Positions 11,617 through 20,016 of a stretch of DNA of 64,000 bases are shown in pieces. The position numbers were made by a program, and so were the translations under genes. Under the pieces are notes generated by a model. It saw only the letters and a program-made list of their open reading frames with translations. It did no database searches and was not told the origin of the DNA. Position 1 is the stretch's first letter, and each line of letters opens with the position of its first letter. The stretch comes from Rhizorhabdus histidinilytica (lineage in GTDB: Bacteria > Pseudomonadota > Alphaproteobacteria > Sphingomonadales > Sphingomonadaceae). The stretch is taken from positions 1 through 64,000 of the forward strand of contig NZ_FUYM01000003.1 in assembly GCF_900167915.1 (NCBI RefSeq), given 5' to 3'.

Positions 11617-12914
11617 CGGCGGACAGCGCGGCGTCGGCCGCCCGCCCCTGGCCGCGCCCCGCTTATGGCTATTACGTCACCGGCATCCTGCTGCTCGCCT
11701 ATACCCTGTCCTATGTCGACCGGCAGATATTGAGCCTGATGGTCGAGCCGGTGAAACGCGACCTGCAGCTGACCGATACGCAGATCAGCCTGCTCCACGG
11801 TTTCGCCTTCGCCATCTTCTACACGCTGGTCGGCCTCGTCCTCGGCCGGCTCGCCGATCGCTGCAACCGCCGCTCGTTGATCATCGCCGGCATCGCCATC
11901 TGGTGCCTCGCCACCGCCGCTTGCGGCTTCGCCGGCAGCCTCGGCGCGCTGTTCCTCGCCCGCATCGTCGTCGGCGTGGGTGAAGCGAGCCTGTCGCCGG
12001 CGGCCTATTCGATGCTCGCCGACTATTTCCAGCCGGAACGCCGCGGCCGCGCGATGGGCCTCTATTCGCTGGGCGTCTATCTGGGCTCCGGCCTGGCCTT
12101 CATCGTCGGTGGCCTGGTGATCGCGGCGACCAAGGATGCCGGCCCAGTCGCCCTGCCGGGGCTGGGATCGTTCAAGCCCTGGCAGCTCGCCTTCGTCATC
12201 GTCGCACTGCCCGGCCTGCTGGTCGTACCGCTGATGCTGACGGTGCGCGAGCCGGTCCGGCGCGAACTGGCAGGCAGCGAGGGCGGGTTCGGCCATTTTG
12301 TCGAGCGGCGCGCCTTCTATGCGCCCGCGATCATGGGCTATGCCGTGCTGGCGATCGTCACCTTCGCCTATACCGCCTGGCTTCCGACCAGCTTCATCCG
12401 CCTATGGGGCTGGAGCCCGAAGGAGATCGGCATCGCCTATGGATCCATCATGCTCGTCTTCGGATCGGGCGGGATGATCCTGGCGGGCATGGTCGCCGAC
12501 CGGCTGGCGATGCGCGGGCGGCGCGACGCCCATCTCGGGCTGTCGGTCGTCGGCACGGTCGCCGCCGTCCCCTTCGCGCTGGCGGCCGGGCTGGCGGCAT
12601 CCCCTTATGCGGCGCTCGCGCTGGTCGGGCTGACCAGCTTCTGCATCAGCATGTCGATCGCCCTCGCCCCGGCCGCGCTGCAAAGCGTCACGCCCAATGG
12701 GCTGCGCGGCCAGATGACCGCGCTCTATCTGCTGCTGATCAACCTGGTCGGCATGGGCGGCGGCCCGACGCTGGTGGCGCTATGCACCGATTACGGCTTC
12801 GGCGACGAACTGGCGGTGCGCAACTCGGTCACGATCGTAACCGTCTGCGCCGCCAGCGTCAGCGCTGCGCTGCTGGCGCTGGCGGTCAAGCCCTATCGGC
12901 GCCTGATCGGCTGA
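11613..12914 (+). CDS. MFS transporter (spinster-like, about 12 membrane segments)
   Basis: This 433-residue inner-membrane carrier has the MFS signature between helices 2 and 3 (GRLADRCNRRSLI), the opening helix with LSYVDRQILS typical of this group, and about a dozen hydrophobic segments. Its ATG overlaps the stop of the M19-like gene (ATGA), so it is translationally coupled to the M14/M20/M19 run and probably moves a product or substrate of that pathway. Direction and substrate are unknown. It ends 20 bases before a convergent gene. Confidence 0.88.
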   Translation: MTADSAASAARPWPRPAYGYYVTGILLLAYTLSYVDRQILSLMVEPVKRDLQLTDTQISLLHGFAFAIFYTLVGLVLGRLADRCNRRSLIIAGIAIWCLATAACGFAGSLGALFLARIVVGVGEASLSPAAYSMLADYFQPERRGRAMGLYSLGVYLGSGLAFIVGGLVIAATKDAGPVALPGLGSFKPWQLAFVIVALPGLLVVPLMLTVREPVRRELAGSEGGFGHFVERRAFYAPAIMGYAVLAIVTFAYTAWLPTSFIRLWGWSPKEIGIAYGSIMLVFGSGGMILAGMVADRLAMRGRRDAHLGLSVVGTVAAVPFALAAGLAASPYAALALVGLTSFCISMSIALAPAALQSVTPNGLRGQMTALYLLLINLVGMGGGPTLVALCTDYGFGDELAVRNSVTIVTVCAASVSAALLALAVKPYRRLIG

Positions 12915-12934
12915 TCCCGGTCGCTGTCCCACAA

Positions 12935-14155
12935 TCAGGGCAGCGCAGCGGAAACCGCCTGGACGAAAGCTCTCGACAGGGCGTAGTCGCTCTCCTCACC
13001 TGGGGTCCTCCAGGCGCGGTTCATTGCGATCACCAGCTTCCGCTTCGGGTCGACATGGATGAGCTGCCCGAACACGCCATGCGCGGTATAGGTGCCGGGC
13101 GTGTCGATCCACCACTGATAGCCGTAGCCGGAGGCCTTGCCGGCCTGCTGCGCGGGCGCCGAGGGAATGGTGGCTTCGGCGATCCATCCCTCGGGCAGGA
13201 CCTGCCGCCCGCCGGCCATGCCGCCTTCCAGCATGAACTGACCGAAACGGGCATAGTCGCGCGTGGTGGCGTTGGTACCGCCGCCGCCATATTCGATGCC
13301 GCCCTCGGCCGTGAGCATCCAATAGGCGTCGGCCTCCATGCCGAACGGCTTCCATATCCGTTCGCTGAGATAGGAGGACAGCGAAGCGCCGACCGCTGCG
13401 GCAACGACCTCGCCGAGCAAATAGGTCTCGCCGGTGCGGTACTGGTTGTACATGCCGGTCGGGAAAGCCCGCTTGAGGCCCGTCATATGCTTCAGGATCG
13501 CGCCCGGCTGGTTGCGCGCCGCGATGATGGCGAGATGCTTGCTGATGTCGGACGTGCGATCGAGATAATTCTCGTTCCAGGCTTCGCCGCCCGACATGCG
13601 CAGCAGGTCGCGGATCGTGGCGTCGTCGAAGGCGGTATTCCTCAGCACCGGCACATATTTCGCGACCCGATCGGTAACGGACTTGATATGCCCGTCGTGG
13701 ATCGCCGCGCCGACCATTGTCGAGAGGATCGACTTGCCGGCCGAGAAGGACATCCACTTGCCCGCCCGGCCATGACCGAGCGCATAGTCCTCGCGAAGGA
13801 TCGTACCGTTCTGGACGATGACGAGGGCGGCGACCCGGCTCGCCTTCACGAAGGCGGCCGTGTCGAGCTGCTCGCCCAGATGATCGAACGTGACGTCGAA
13901 GCCGGTTGTCGCCTGTTTGAAATCATGGATCTTGCCGCCGGCGGAAATGACCCGCGTGGCATAGAGCTTGTCGATGTGGGAGAAGGCGTAGACCTGATCC
14001 GCGCCTTCCAGGAACAGCAGCTTGTCGGCGAAGGGGTGCATCGGCCCCTGCCCGGCCATGGCCACCCCTGGCAGTGCGAGGCCGCCGGCGAGAATCGTCG
14101 CGGCCACTACCGCCATCCGTCCGAATGCTCGACGGGTGATCACGGCATCGGACAT
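12935..14155 (-). CDS. Tat-exported serine hydrolase of the class C beta-lactamase fold
   Basis: This 406-residue protein starts with a twin-arginine signal (TRRAFGRM, then a hydrophobic stretch ending AMA). The active-site SxxK is visible as SAGK in SFSAGKSILS (about residues 138-147). The C-terminal part has the GYGYQWW and HGVFGQ elements that replace KTG in many esterase/peptidase members. This family includes EstB-like esterases and D-aminopeptidases as well as lactamases. Nothing here specifically indicates antibiotic resistance. It lies beside the exported peptidase-like genes but faces them. Confidence 0.82.
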   Translation of the reverse strand: MSDAVITRRAFGRMAVVAATILAGGLALPGVAMAGQGPMHPFADKLLFLEGADQVYAFSHIDKLYATRVISAGGKIHDFKQATTGFDVTFDHLGEQLDTAAFVKASRVAALVIVQNGTILREDYALGHGRAGKWMSFSAGKSILSTMVGAAIHDGHIKSVTDRVAKYVPVLRNTAFDDATIRDLLRMSGGEAWNENYLDRTSDISKHLAIIAARNQPGAILKHMTGLKRAFPTGMYNQYRTGETYLLGEVVAAAVGASLSSYLSERIWKPFGMEADAYWMLTAEGGIEYGGGGTNATTRDYARFGQFMLEGGMAGGRQVLPEGWIAEATIPSAPAQQAGKASGYGYQWWIDTPGTYTAHGVFGQLIHVDPKRKLVIAMNRAWRTPGEESDYALSRAFVQAVSAALP

Positions 14156-14204
14156 CGCTTCCCTCCCTAATCGTCACGGCCCGCAGACGTCGCGTTTGCC
14201 CCAC

Positions 14205-14224
14205 GATCGACCGACCGGTCGATC
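14205..14224. promoter_or_regulatory. Perfect inverted repeat, TetR-operator-like
   Basis: Arms GATCGACC and GGTCGATC flank the four bases GACC, with a central GACCGGTC palindrome. It lies 50-69 bases upstream of the beta-lactamase-fold gene and 120 bases upstream of the GFA gene, within their shared divergent region. The pattern resembles known TetR-family operators, but no TetR gene is adjacent. Confidence 0.4.
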
Positions 14225-14231
14225 ATTGGCT

Positions 14232-14252
14232 ATCAGCGGATTCCCCGCTGAT
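14232..14252. promoter_or_regulatory. Second perfect inverted repeat in the same divergent region
   Basis: Arms ATCAGCGG and CCGCTGAT are separated by ATTCC. It begins seven bases after the previous palindrome. It could be an operator or a short hairpin in the GFA transcript leader; I cannot tell which. Confidence 0.35.
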
Positions 14253-14343
14253 CAACGCAGGATATGGCCGGGATGCTGCCACGCCGGGCCGGGAGGGGGA
14301 ACCCGGCCATCGCTCGGCGGTTCAGCGCGCAAAGGAACTGGCC

Positions 14344-14832
14344 ATGCCCCTGAAGCTCGACGGATCGTGCCGCTGTGGCAGGATCCGCTTCTCCGCCGAC
14401 AGCCACGCGCCGGTGCCATTCATGCGGTGCTATTGCTCGATATGCCGCAAGACCGCAGGTGGCGGCGGATATGCGATCAACCTCCATGCCGACAAGCGGA
14501 CGCTGAAGGTCGAGGGCGAGACCGCCATTTTCCACGCCGAGCTGGACGACGGCCGGGGCGGATGCCGTGTCAGCAGCGGCGAGCGGCACTTCTGTCCGGC
14601 CTGTGGCAGCGCGCTATGGGTGTTCAGCCCTGAATATCCCGAGCTCTTCCATCCCTTCGCCTCGGCCATCGATAGCGAGCTGCCGAAAGCTCCGTCGCTC
14701 GTCCACATGATGCTCGCATCAAAGGCTTCATGGGTCGAAGCGGAGATCGGCCCGGACGACCAGTGCTTCGAGGAATATCCCGACAACGCGCTGGAGGACT
14801 GGCATCGATCGCATGGCCTCTGGATCGATTAG
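14344..14832 (+). CDS. GFA-family (CENP-V/GFA domain) zinc protein
   Basis: The 162-residue protein has the cysteine pattern of the family named after glutathione-dependent formaldehyde-activating enzyme. CRCGRIRF (9-16), CYCSICRK (29-36) and CPACGS (about 83-88) are the zinc-binding positions. Many members have no proven role in formaldehyde metabolism. The link to the formaldehyde-yielding sox genes, 12 kb away, is only suggestive. AAGGAAC precedes the ATG. It is a single gene followed by an exported hydrolase on the same strand. Confidence 0.85.
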   Translation: MPLKLDGSCRCGRIRFSADSHAPVPFMRCYCSICRKTAGGGGYAINLHADKRTLKVEGETAIFHAELDDGRGGCRVSSGERHFCPACGSALWVFSPEYPELFHPFASAIDSELPKAPSLVHMMLASKASWVEAEIGPDDQCFEEYPDNALEDWHRSHGLWID

Positions 14833-14920
14833 CCGCCAAGGTGGAGCAGAACGGCAGGGCACTGCGATCCTGTGCCGAACAATTCGGGGCTTTCCGATGA
14901 AAGACGGGGAATATCCGGCC

Positions 14921-16249
14921 ATGAAATTGCTGGGGATCCTGGCGGCGATCGCGATGGGCCTGGTGGCGGCGTCTCCACTCGCCGCGCAGGAGGCCGCACC
15001 TGCCTGCCATGTCGGCGCCTATCGGCTGACCGACGGATCGATCGTCGACATCGGCAAGGCGCCGGGCGCCAAGCTCCGGTGGCGGAAAATGGACGGCCGC
15101 ACCGGCCTGCTCACGCCCGGCGAGGGTGGCCATTGGCGCAGTACGCTCGGCTGGACCGACCGGCCCGACGGAAAGGATGCCGTGTTCGGCGCCTGCGGCG
15201 ACAGTGCGATCCGCTTCGACGGCGCCGCTGGCCGCCGCCTGGATTTCGACATGCGGGAGGCGCGCTTCGCAAGTGGAGACGCCACGCTCAGCGGACGCCT
15301 GATCCTGCCCAAGGGCGCGGGCAAGGTGCCGATCGTGGTGCTCGTCCATGGATCCGAGCATGATTCCGCGCGCGATTTCTACGCGCTCCAGCGCCTGTTC
15401 CCCGCGGCCGGCATCGGCGCGTTCGTATATGACAAGCGCGGCACCGGCACCTCGGGCGGGACCTATACGCAAGACTATCTCGTCCTCGCCGAGGACGCGA
15501 TCGCGGCGGCGCGCGAGGCGCGGCGGCTCGCCGGCGATCGCGTGGGACGGCTCGGCTATCAGGCCGGGAGCCAGGGCGGCTGGGTAGCCCCTCTCGCGGC
15601 GAAGATCGAGCCAGTCGATTTCGTCATCGTCGGCTTCGGCCTGGCGGTATCGCCGCTCGACGAGGAGCGCGAAGCCATTGCCGAGGGCATCAAGCTTGGC
15701 GGCTATGGACCGGACGTCGTCGCCAAGGCGCTCGCCTTCGCCGAAGCCAGCATCGCCATCCTCAGCAGCAACTTCACCGCTGGCTTCGACCGGCTCGAGG
15801 CGGCGCGCGCACGATACAAGGACGAACCCTGGTTCCGCTTCGTCCGTGGCGACGTGACGCATATATTCCTCGAAACGCCCGAGGCGGAGCTGCGCGCCCG
15901 GGGTCCCGCCCTGTTCGCAGGAATCCCGCTCCACCACGATCCGATGCCGATCCTGCGCAACCTCGACACCCCTCAGCTCTGGATGCTCGCCGCCGACGAC
16001 CTCGACGCACCAAGCGGAGAGACATCGCGGCGTTTGCGGCGGCTGATCGCCGACGGCCGCCCGATCACGCTCGCGGTCTTTCCCCGCACCGAGCACGGCA
16101 TCTTCGAATATGAATTGAGCGCGGGCGGCGAGCGGCTCTCCACCCGACAGCCCGAAACCTATTTCCGGATGATGACCGATTTCGTCCGGTGCGGACGGAT
16201 AGACGGAGACTATCCGGACATCGCCGTCGCCGGGGCCCAGCCTCGGTAG
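14921..16249 (+). CDS. Exported alpha/beta hydrolase (S9/dienelactone-hydrolase-like) with N-terminal extra domain
   Basis: I start at ATG 14921 because it opens directly into a signal peptide (MKLLGILAAIAMG, ending LAAQ); an ATG at 14897 is an alternative. The 442-residue product has a beta-rich N-terminal region of about 120 residues. The hydrolase domain follows, with the oxyanion segment VLVHGSEHD, nucleophile motif GSQGG (near residue 218), a probable acid in AADDLD and His in RTEHGIFEYE near the C-terminus. Substrates could be esters or peptides. It is 88 bases downstream of the GFA gene and convergent with a TonB receptor. Confidence 0.78.
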   Translation: MKLLGILAAIAMGLVAASPLAAQEAAPACHVGAYRLTDGSIVDIGKAPGAKLRWRKMDGRTGLLTPGEGGHWRSTLGWTDRPDGKDAVFGACGDSAIRFDGAAGRRLDFDMREARFASGDATLSGRLILPKGAGKVPIVVLVHGSEHDSARDFYALQRLFPAAGIGAFVYDKRGTGTSGGTYTQDYLVLAEDAIAAAREARRLAGDRVGRLGYQAGSQGGWVAPLAAKIEPVDFVIVGFGLAVSPLDEEREAIAEGIKLGGYGPDVVAKALAFAEASIAILSSNFTAGFDRLEAARARYKDEPWFRFVRGDVTHIFLETPEAELRARGPALFAGIPLHHDPMPILRNLDTPQLWMLAADDLDAPSGETSRRLRRLIADGRPITLAVFPRTEHGIFEYELSAGGERLSTRQPETYFRMMTDFVRCGRIDGDYPDIAVAGAQPR

Positions 16250-16299
16250 CGGCGCGTATCGGCGGAAGCGCAAGGCGCTTCCGCGTCAAACGATCAGGC

Positions 16300-18543
16300 T
16301 CAGAACCGCACCTTGGCCCGCGCGCCGAAGGTCCGCGGACGGCCGTAATAATAGCGATCGGCGATCGCGGTCGGGCGCGATCGGGTGACCAGCGAGATCA
16401 TCCGGCTGTTGTTCAGATTGGTGCCGAACAGGCTGAATTCCCAAGGCCCCTTGTCGTAGGTCACCGATGCGTTGACCGTCTGGTAGGCCGGAATCTTGCG
16501 GCGCAGCGGATCGGTCTCGTTGAACTCGGTATAGCTGTTGCCGCGCATCTGGAAATCGCCCGAGAAGGTCAGCGATCCGTCCTCCAGCGGCACGACATAG
16601 GCGGCGTTGGCGGCCACCGTATATTTGGGGAAATAGGGCACCCGATCGCCGTCGACCGCTCCGGCATTGGGGATCGCCCCATTCGCCTGCGCATCGGTGT
16701 AGGAGGCGTTGACGCCGATGGTCAGCGCATCGCTGAGCTTGAAGCGGCTTTCCAGCTCCAGGCCCATGCTGCGGACCTTGCCGGCGTTCTGGGTGAAATA
16801 ATAGCCACAGTCGAGGTTGCGGTTGGTCTGCACCTTCTTCCAGTCGACGTAGAAGGCGGCGACGTTGAAGGTCACCCGGCGATCGAAGAACTGCCCCTTC
16901 TCGCCGACCGTGTAGCTCCACAGATTGTCGGGGCCGAAGGTGAGCGGTGCGCTGGTCAGGCCCGCCGCCGCCAGCGCCGCGCCGCAGAAGGACGCCGGCA
17001 CGGGCTGGTTGACGCCGCCATAGCGGAAGCCGCGCGCCGCCTCGGCATAGAGCATCAGGTTCTCCTGCGGGCGATAGGCGATCACGGCGCGCGGGTTGAA
17101 GCCGTTGGCCTTCTCGGTCCCCGCCTGGGTCAGCGGCTGACCCGGCGCCAGCGATCCGGCGACACCCGAGTAGAACAGGTCGAAATCCTGCTTGAAGTCG
17201 AAATAGCGCAGGCCGCCGGTCAGGTCGAACTTGCCGAGCGTCAGCGTCGCCTCACCGAACAGGGCGAACTGATGCTCATTGATGTTCTGCAGCCCCGAGA
17301 AGACGTCGTTGGGCTGGAACGCCTGATAGTCGGTCTGGCTGTTGAAGGTCGGATCGCCGATGATCGCGCCGAAGGTGGAGTCGAAATCGGTGGTCGGCGT
17401 GTCCTGGTAATAATGGCGCTTGGTCTTCTGGTAATAGGCGCCGACCGTCCAGTTGAACCGGTCGGATTTGGCCGACACCAGCCGGACCTCCTCCGAGAAA
17501 TCCTTCACCCGGTTGTCGACGATGCCCAGCGAGACGAATGACGGGATGCCGAACAGCGCGGCGGTGTCGCCATAGTCGCTGGTGTTGTGCGTCTTGCGGT
17601 CGACATAGGAGGTCGATGCGGACAGCGTGGCGAAACCGAAATCATAGGCGCCGGTGACGTTGTAGATCTTCAGATTGTCGTCGAAGACCTCGGGCACCGC
17701 GGTGATGTAGCTGTAGCGCGAACGACCTGCATAGCCGGCATTGGTGCCGTTCACGTCGAGCTTGGCGAAGGTGAAGCTGGCGTCGAGCGTGAACGCCGGC
17801 GACGGCGTCCAGCGCGCGGCGACGCGAGCCTGGGTGCTCTCGTCGCTGTTGGCGTTCTTCTTGCCAAGGCCGGTGTTGTCGATGAAGCCGGCATTGCGCC
17901 CCTGATAGCCGCCGATCCGGACCGCCAGCGTGTCGCTGATCGGGGCGTTGACGATGCCGCGCAGTCCATAGTTCAGATTGCCGCGCTTGGTCGTGGACAG
18001 GATGCCCTCGGCCGAGCCGGAGAAGCCGTTGGTGTCCGGCTTGGCGGTGATGTAGCGGATCGTGCCCGCCATCGATCCGGCGCCGTAGAGCGTGCCCTGC
18101 GGCCCCCGGATCACCTCGATCCGTTCGAGGTCGAACACCTTGAGCTCGGGGTTGCCGCTCTGCAGCGCGAGCGGCACGTCGTCGAGGTAGATCGCGACCA
18201 GCGGGCGGTCCTGGACGTTGGTGACCGATATGGTGCCGGTGGTGATGCCGCGCATGTCGACGCGGTTCACGCCCGGCTGGGTCTGCTGGACGTTGATCGA
18301 GGGGGCGACGTTGGCGATGTCGGCGAGGCCGCCCTGCCCCTTGTCGGCCAGCGCGGTCGGGCTGATGGCCGAGATGGCGAGCGCGGCCCGCTGGATCGAC
18401 TGGCTGCCCTGGCGGTTGGCGGTGACGATGATGTCGTCGCCCGACGGCGCCTCGCCCGATGCCGCCTGCGCCTGGGCGGAAGCCGCCGTCAGGGCCGTGC
18501 CGATCGCGGCGATCGAGGCGAAGGCCAGAATTGATTTCCCCAT
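16300..18543 (-). CDS. TonB-dependent outer-membrane receptor
   Basis: This 747-residue receptor has a signal peptide ending AQAQA (about 1-26), a TonB box DDIIVTANR (about 36-44) and a plug with IEVIRGPQGTLYGAGSMAGT. The barrel ends in FGARAKVRF with the terminal Phe. It differs in sequence from the receptors at 3200 and 52418. It is transcribed on the same strand as, and downstream of, the GbcA-like Rieske gene, separated by a 171-base spacer with a long hairpin. It may import the oxygenase's substrate; this is inferred from position only. Confidence 0.92.
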   Translation of the reverse strand: MGKSILAFASIAAIGTALTAASAQAQAASGEAPSGDDIIVTANRQGSQSIQRAALAISAISPTALADKGQGGLADIANVAPSINVQQTQPGVNRVDMRGITTGTISVTNVQDRPLVAIYLDDVPLALQSGNPELKVFDLERIEVIRGPQGTLYGAGSMAGTIRYITAKPDTNGFSGSAEGILSTTKRGNLNYGLRGIVNAPISDTLAVRIGGYQGRNAGFIDNTGLGKKNANSDESTQARVAARWTPSPAFTLDASFTFAKLDVNGTNAGYAGRSRYSYITAVPEVFDDNLKIYNVTGAYDFGFATLSASTSYVDRKTHNTSDYGDTAALFGIPSFVSLGIVDNRVKDFSEEVRLVSAKSDRFNWTVGAYYQKTKRHYYQDTPTTDFDSTFGAIIGDPTFNSQTDYQAFQPNDVFSGLQNINEHQFALFGEATLTLGKFDLTGGLRYFDFKQDFDLFYSGVAGSLAPGQPLTQAGTEKANGFNPRAVIAYRPQENLMLYAEAARGFRYGGVNQPVPASFCGAALAAAGLTSAPLTFGPDNLWSYTVGEKGQFFDRRVTFNVAAFYVDWKKVQTNRNLDCGYYFTQNAGKVRSMGLELESRFKLSDALTIGVNASYTDAQANGAIPNAGAVDGDRVPYFPKYTVAANAAYVVPLEDGSLTFSGDFQMRGNSYTEFNETDPLRRKIPAYQTVNASVTYDKGPWEFSLFGTNLNNSRMISLVTRSRPTAIADRYYYGRPRTFGARAKVRF

Positions 18544-18667
18544 CTTTACGTCCCCTTTATTATCGCTTGTCTCGCCGATCTTGGCTTTCTCCGTTCAGAT
18601 CATTAGCCGAGTTGGGAGCGCACCAATCATCCGACCCGACCTAATTTTGAGGGAGTCGGACGCGATC

Positions 18668-18715
18668 AGAGTCTGTTTGTGAATGCACCCGTCGGCGCAT
18701 TTCCAAACAGACTCT
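18668..18715. terminator. Long hairpin at the 3' end of the Rieske gene
   Basis: Arms AGAGTCTGTTTG and CAAACAGACTCT are perfect 12-base complements. They enclose a second inverted pair, AATGC and GCATT. The outer arm touches the Rieske stop codon at 18715. There is no T-run, so it could be a factor-dependent stop, an mRNA-stabilising hairpin or a small repetitive element. Confidence 0.5.
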
Positions 18716-19932
18716 CAGGCCGCGACGTCGATCGCGAGCTGTTCGCGCAGCCGATCGCAGTACCAGCCGACGAAGCGGTCGACATATTCCTCGGCCTCGG
18801 GCGAATAGGGGCCGGGGACATAGCCGGCGCCGTTGACGCCGCGCTGGTTGTTCTCGGCCAGTTCCCGGTCCTGCAGGTTGGTCTCCATCCAGACATGGGT
18901 GAGGCGGTCGAGATCATAGTCGACGCCTTCGATCGCATCCTTGTGGACCAGCCATTTGGCGACGACGGTGGTCTCCATCGGCCCGGTCGGGATCGCCGAG
19001 AACATGAAGGCGTTGTCGCCTGCCGCATGGCAGAAGCTGTTCGGCTCGGTCGCCCAGCGCAGCGTGCCGATGTCGCCGCCGCACGCCTCCACCATAGGCT
19101 TCGCCACCAGCGGCGAGCCGTCGAGCGAGAAGGATTTGGCGCCCGGGTTCAGCGGGAAGCGGGCGACGTGCCACCAGTCGCCGCTACGCGGGCCGACCTC
19201 CAGCCCCGCCGCCGCCATGCGCTCGGCATAACGGGCGAACAGCTCGACCTCGTCCTTCTCGGTGCTGTCCGCGGCGCTCAGCGGGAAGGACAGTTTCAGC
19301 TCGGGATGGCAGGCCGCGCAATGGTGGCATTCGCGGCCATTCTCCATCACCAGCTTCCAGTTCGCCTTGTCGACGATGGCGATGCTGGTGGCGAGCTTGG
19401 CCTCCGCCAGCCGATGCGGCGCCAGCATCGGCTCCAGCGCCGCGCGGAACGGCGCGAAGTCGGGCGCATGCGCGGGCGAGAGGCAGACATAGACGCAGCC
19501 ACCGACGCATTCGACGCCGATCGGGTTCAATCCATGCCGATCCTTGTCGAAATCGGCCGCCATCCGCGCGGCGGTCAGCAGCCGGCCGTCGGGGCCGTAG
19601 GTCCATTGGTGATAGGGGCAGACGAGGCGCGGCGTGCGGCCATGGCCGTCGGCGCAGATCTGCGCGCCGCGGTGCCGGCAGCTATTGAAGAACCCGGCGA
19701 TCGTGCCGTCCTTCTGCCGCACCAGCAGGATCGGCGAGCGGCCGATGGCGAGCGCGAGATAGCTGCCCGGTTCGGCCAGTTCGGCCTCGAATCCGACCAG
19801 CAGCCAGGTCCGGTGGAAGATCGCCTCCATGTCCACGTCGAACAGGTCGGCGTCGCGGTAGAAGGGCTGCGGAAGGCTGTGGTGCGGCTTGCGCGCGTCG
19901 AGCAGTGACTGGATCCGAGATGCTTCGATCAT
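18715..19932 (-). CDS. Rieske non-heme iron oxygenase alpha subunit, GbcA-like (betaine/N-demethylase type)
   Basis: The 405-residue protein has a Rieske centre CRHRG (85-89) and CPYHQW (105-110). The mononuclear iron site is in ENGRECHHCAACHPE (197-211), with His204 and His209. The C-terminal half (WLVHKD, LDRLTHVW, NQRGVN, then PGPYSP) is what I recognise from GbcA, the glycine betaine demethylase, and relatives that act on quaternary amines. It would form trimers and need a separate reductase; none is in the window. A GGGAG site precedes the ATG. A LysR gene is divergent. The nearby sarcosine-oxidase operon would handle a demethylated product. The exact substrate is uncertain. Confidence 0.82.
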   Translation of the reverse strand: MIEASRIQSLLDARKPHHSLPQPFYRDADLFDVDMEAIFHRTWLLVGFEAELAEPGSYLALAIGRSPILLVRQKDGTIAGFFNSCRHRGAQICADGHGRTPRLVCPYHQWTYGPDGRLLTAARMAADFDKDRHGLNPIGVECVGGCVYVCLSPAHAPDFAPFRAALEPMLAPHRLAEAKLATSIAIVDKANWKLVMENGRECHHCAACHPELKLSFPLSAADSTEKDEVELFARYAERMAAAGLEVGPRSGDWWHVARFPLNPGAKSFSLDGSPLVAKPMVEACGGDIGTLRWATEPNSFCHAAGDNAFMFSAIPTGPMETTVVAKWLVHKDAIEGVDYDLDRLTHVWMETNLQDRELAENNQRGVNGAGYVPGPYSPEAEEYVDRFVGWYCDRLREQLAIDVAA

Positions 19933-19980
19933 GAAAATACTCCCTGATCGAATATTGACGCGGACCCCCCGGCGCGCGCC

Positions 19981-20011
19981 AATGCCAAATCACCAAGCAC
20001 GGCATGGCATT
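19981..20011. promoter_or_regulatory. Inverted repeat in the divergent LysR/Rieske promoter
   Basis: AATGCCA and TGGCATT are separated by 17 bases and end just before the LysR start at 20017. Position and dyad form suit a LysR-family binding site controlling both the Rieske gene and the regulator. It is a single site seen by eye, so confidence is modest. Confidence 0.4.
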
Positions 20012-20016
20012 TTGGA

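Noticed and set aside
12935-14155. An antibiotic-resistance beta-lactamase
   Set aside because: Only the SxxK fold motif is visible; the family is dominated by esterases and peptidases, and the context is catabolic.
14344-14832. A proven formaldehyde detoxification enzyme for the sox pathway
   Set aside because: GFA-family membership does not establish formaldehyde activity, and the gene is 12 kb from the sox operon with separate transcription.
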